From Moorena sp. SIO3I8 (GTDB lineage: Bacteria; Cyanobacteriota; Cyanobacteriia; Cyanobacteriales; Coleofasciculaceae): 54,813 nucleotides of DNA. The position numbers and the translations under genes are program-made. The notes under the pieces were generated by a model. The model was not told where the DNA came from. It saw nothing but the letters and a program-made list of their open reading frames with translations, and ran no database searches. The DNA lies in assembly GCF_010692325.1 (NCBI RefSeq), contig NZ_JAAHHW010000041.1:1-54813 (forward strand). Direction: 5' to 3'. This document shows, one piece after another, positions 54,616 to 54,813 of the stretch (positions within the stretch are counted from its first letter, which is position 1; each line of letters begins with the position of its first letter).

Positions 54616-54813
54616 ATGAAGTCTAAACTCAAATATATCCTCCGTTGCACTTTGTGTGGAAAAGACTATGAACCAGACCCTTTCCGCCTGGTTGACTGAC
54701 AAAACTCAACAAGCATAGTCAAAAGACCTTACTGTAAACTCCAGCCGATACCTCTTCTGCTCGTCCTGTTTTCGGGAAGCCATCGCTGGTGATGGGTCGG
54801 GTTTCCCACTTAA
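54616..54813 (+). pseudogene. Decayed N-terminus, possibly PLP-enzyme (threonine/cysteate synthase-like)
   Basis: ATG 54616 opens KSKLKYILRCTLCGKDYEPD, PFRLVD and then TGA. The CxxCG start resembles the zinc-knuckle N-terminus of threonine-synthase-like PLP enzymes. Another frame continues SKDLTVNSSRYLFCSSCFRE, which could be the next segment after a frameshift. The window ends here, so whether the gene resumes cannot be judged. Assignment is weak. Confidence 0.3.

Overview
The window is chromosomal DNA of a large-genome filamentous cyanobacterium, most likely a Moorena/Lyngbya-type organism. This is an inference from several features: frequent GCGATCGC (HIP1) octamers, many different heptanucleotide tandem-repeat (STRR) arrays, a dense set of small palindromic repeats containing TTCGCGTAGCGTGGCC, many decayed insertion sequences and MITEs, and photosynthesis-linked genes (a flavodiiron Flv3/Flv1 pair, an RRM RNA-binding protein, small conserved cyanobacterial genes). 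No CRISPR array, rRNA or prophage was seen. One tRNA gene (Leu, UAG) is present.

Layout. 1-4.5 kb: a minus-strand cluster of an McrB-type AAA+ motor, an ASCH-domain protein and a large GNAT-PIN fusion, which reads as a candidate defence locus cut by the window edge. 4.5-8.2 kb: a truncated solute-binding-domain remnant, an orphan plus-strand terminator, a peptidoglycan amidase and a divergent TnpB without the usual zinc finger. 8.6-11 kb: tRNA-Leu, an MDR oxidoreductase and an HD-domain hydrolase. 12-17 kb: two AAA-like STAND-type signalling proteins, one with a LuxR-type HTH and one with two GAF domains and a PAS-like domain, separated by a repeat block. 17-20 kb: three copies of a small cysteine-containing protein of unknown function, interspersed with MITEs and an IS630 remnant. 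20-30 kb: a methyltransferase pseudogene, pbpC with repeat DNA inserted in frame, DUF2288, YdcF, rsmI, hemW, a PIN/TRAM protein and a TPR glycosyltransferase. 30.4-32.8 kb: two dead transposases (IS630, IS4-like), the second carrying nested insertions. 32.9-36.2 kb: two Uma2 nucleases and an RTX-repeat protein. 36.5-41 kb: glyS, a repeat-invaded hypothetical gene and sbcD. 41-47 kb: an IS605-type TnpB, an RsbU-like phosphatase, a small membrane protein and argH; the last two are separated by four 105-bp tandem repeats. 47-54.8 kb: an RRM protein with a small basic partner, a Nudix hydrolase, coaX, flv3 and flv1 split by a 0.68-kb repeat array, and a decayed gene start at the edge.

How the genes work together: most are ordinary housekeeping genes (glyS, argH, coaX, rsmI, hemW, pbpC, flv3/flv1). 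The strongest theme is repeat invasion. Heptamer arrays abut start or stop codons, and palindromic elements sit in frame inside pbpC, a hypothetical gene next to sbcD and a transposase. Tandem repeats supply the stop codon separating a membrane protein from argH. The best candidates for undescribed biology are the McrB/ASCH/GNAT-PIN locus, the zinc-finger-less TnpB, the three-copy small cysteine protein family and the 105-bp ABAB array. All family assignments were made by reading motifs; no database search was run.
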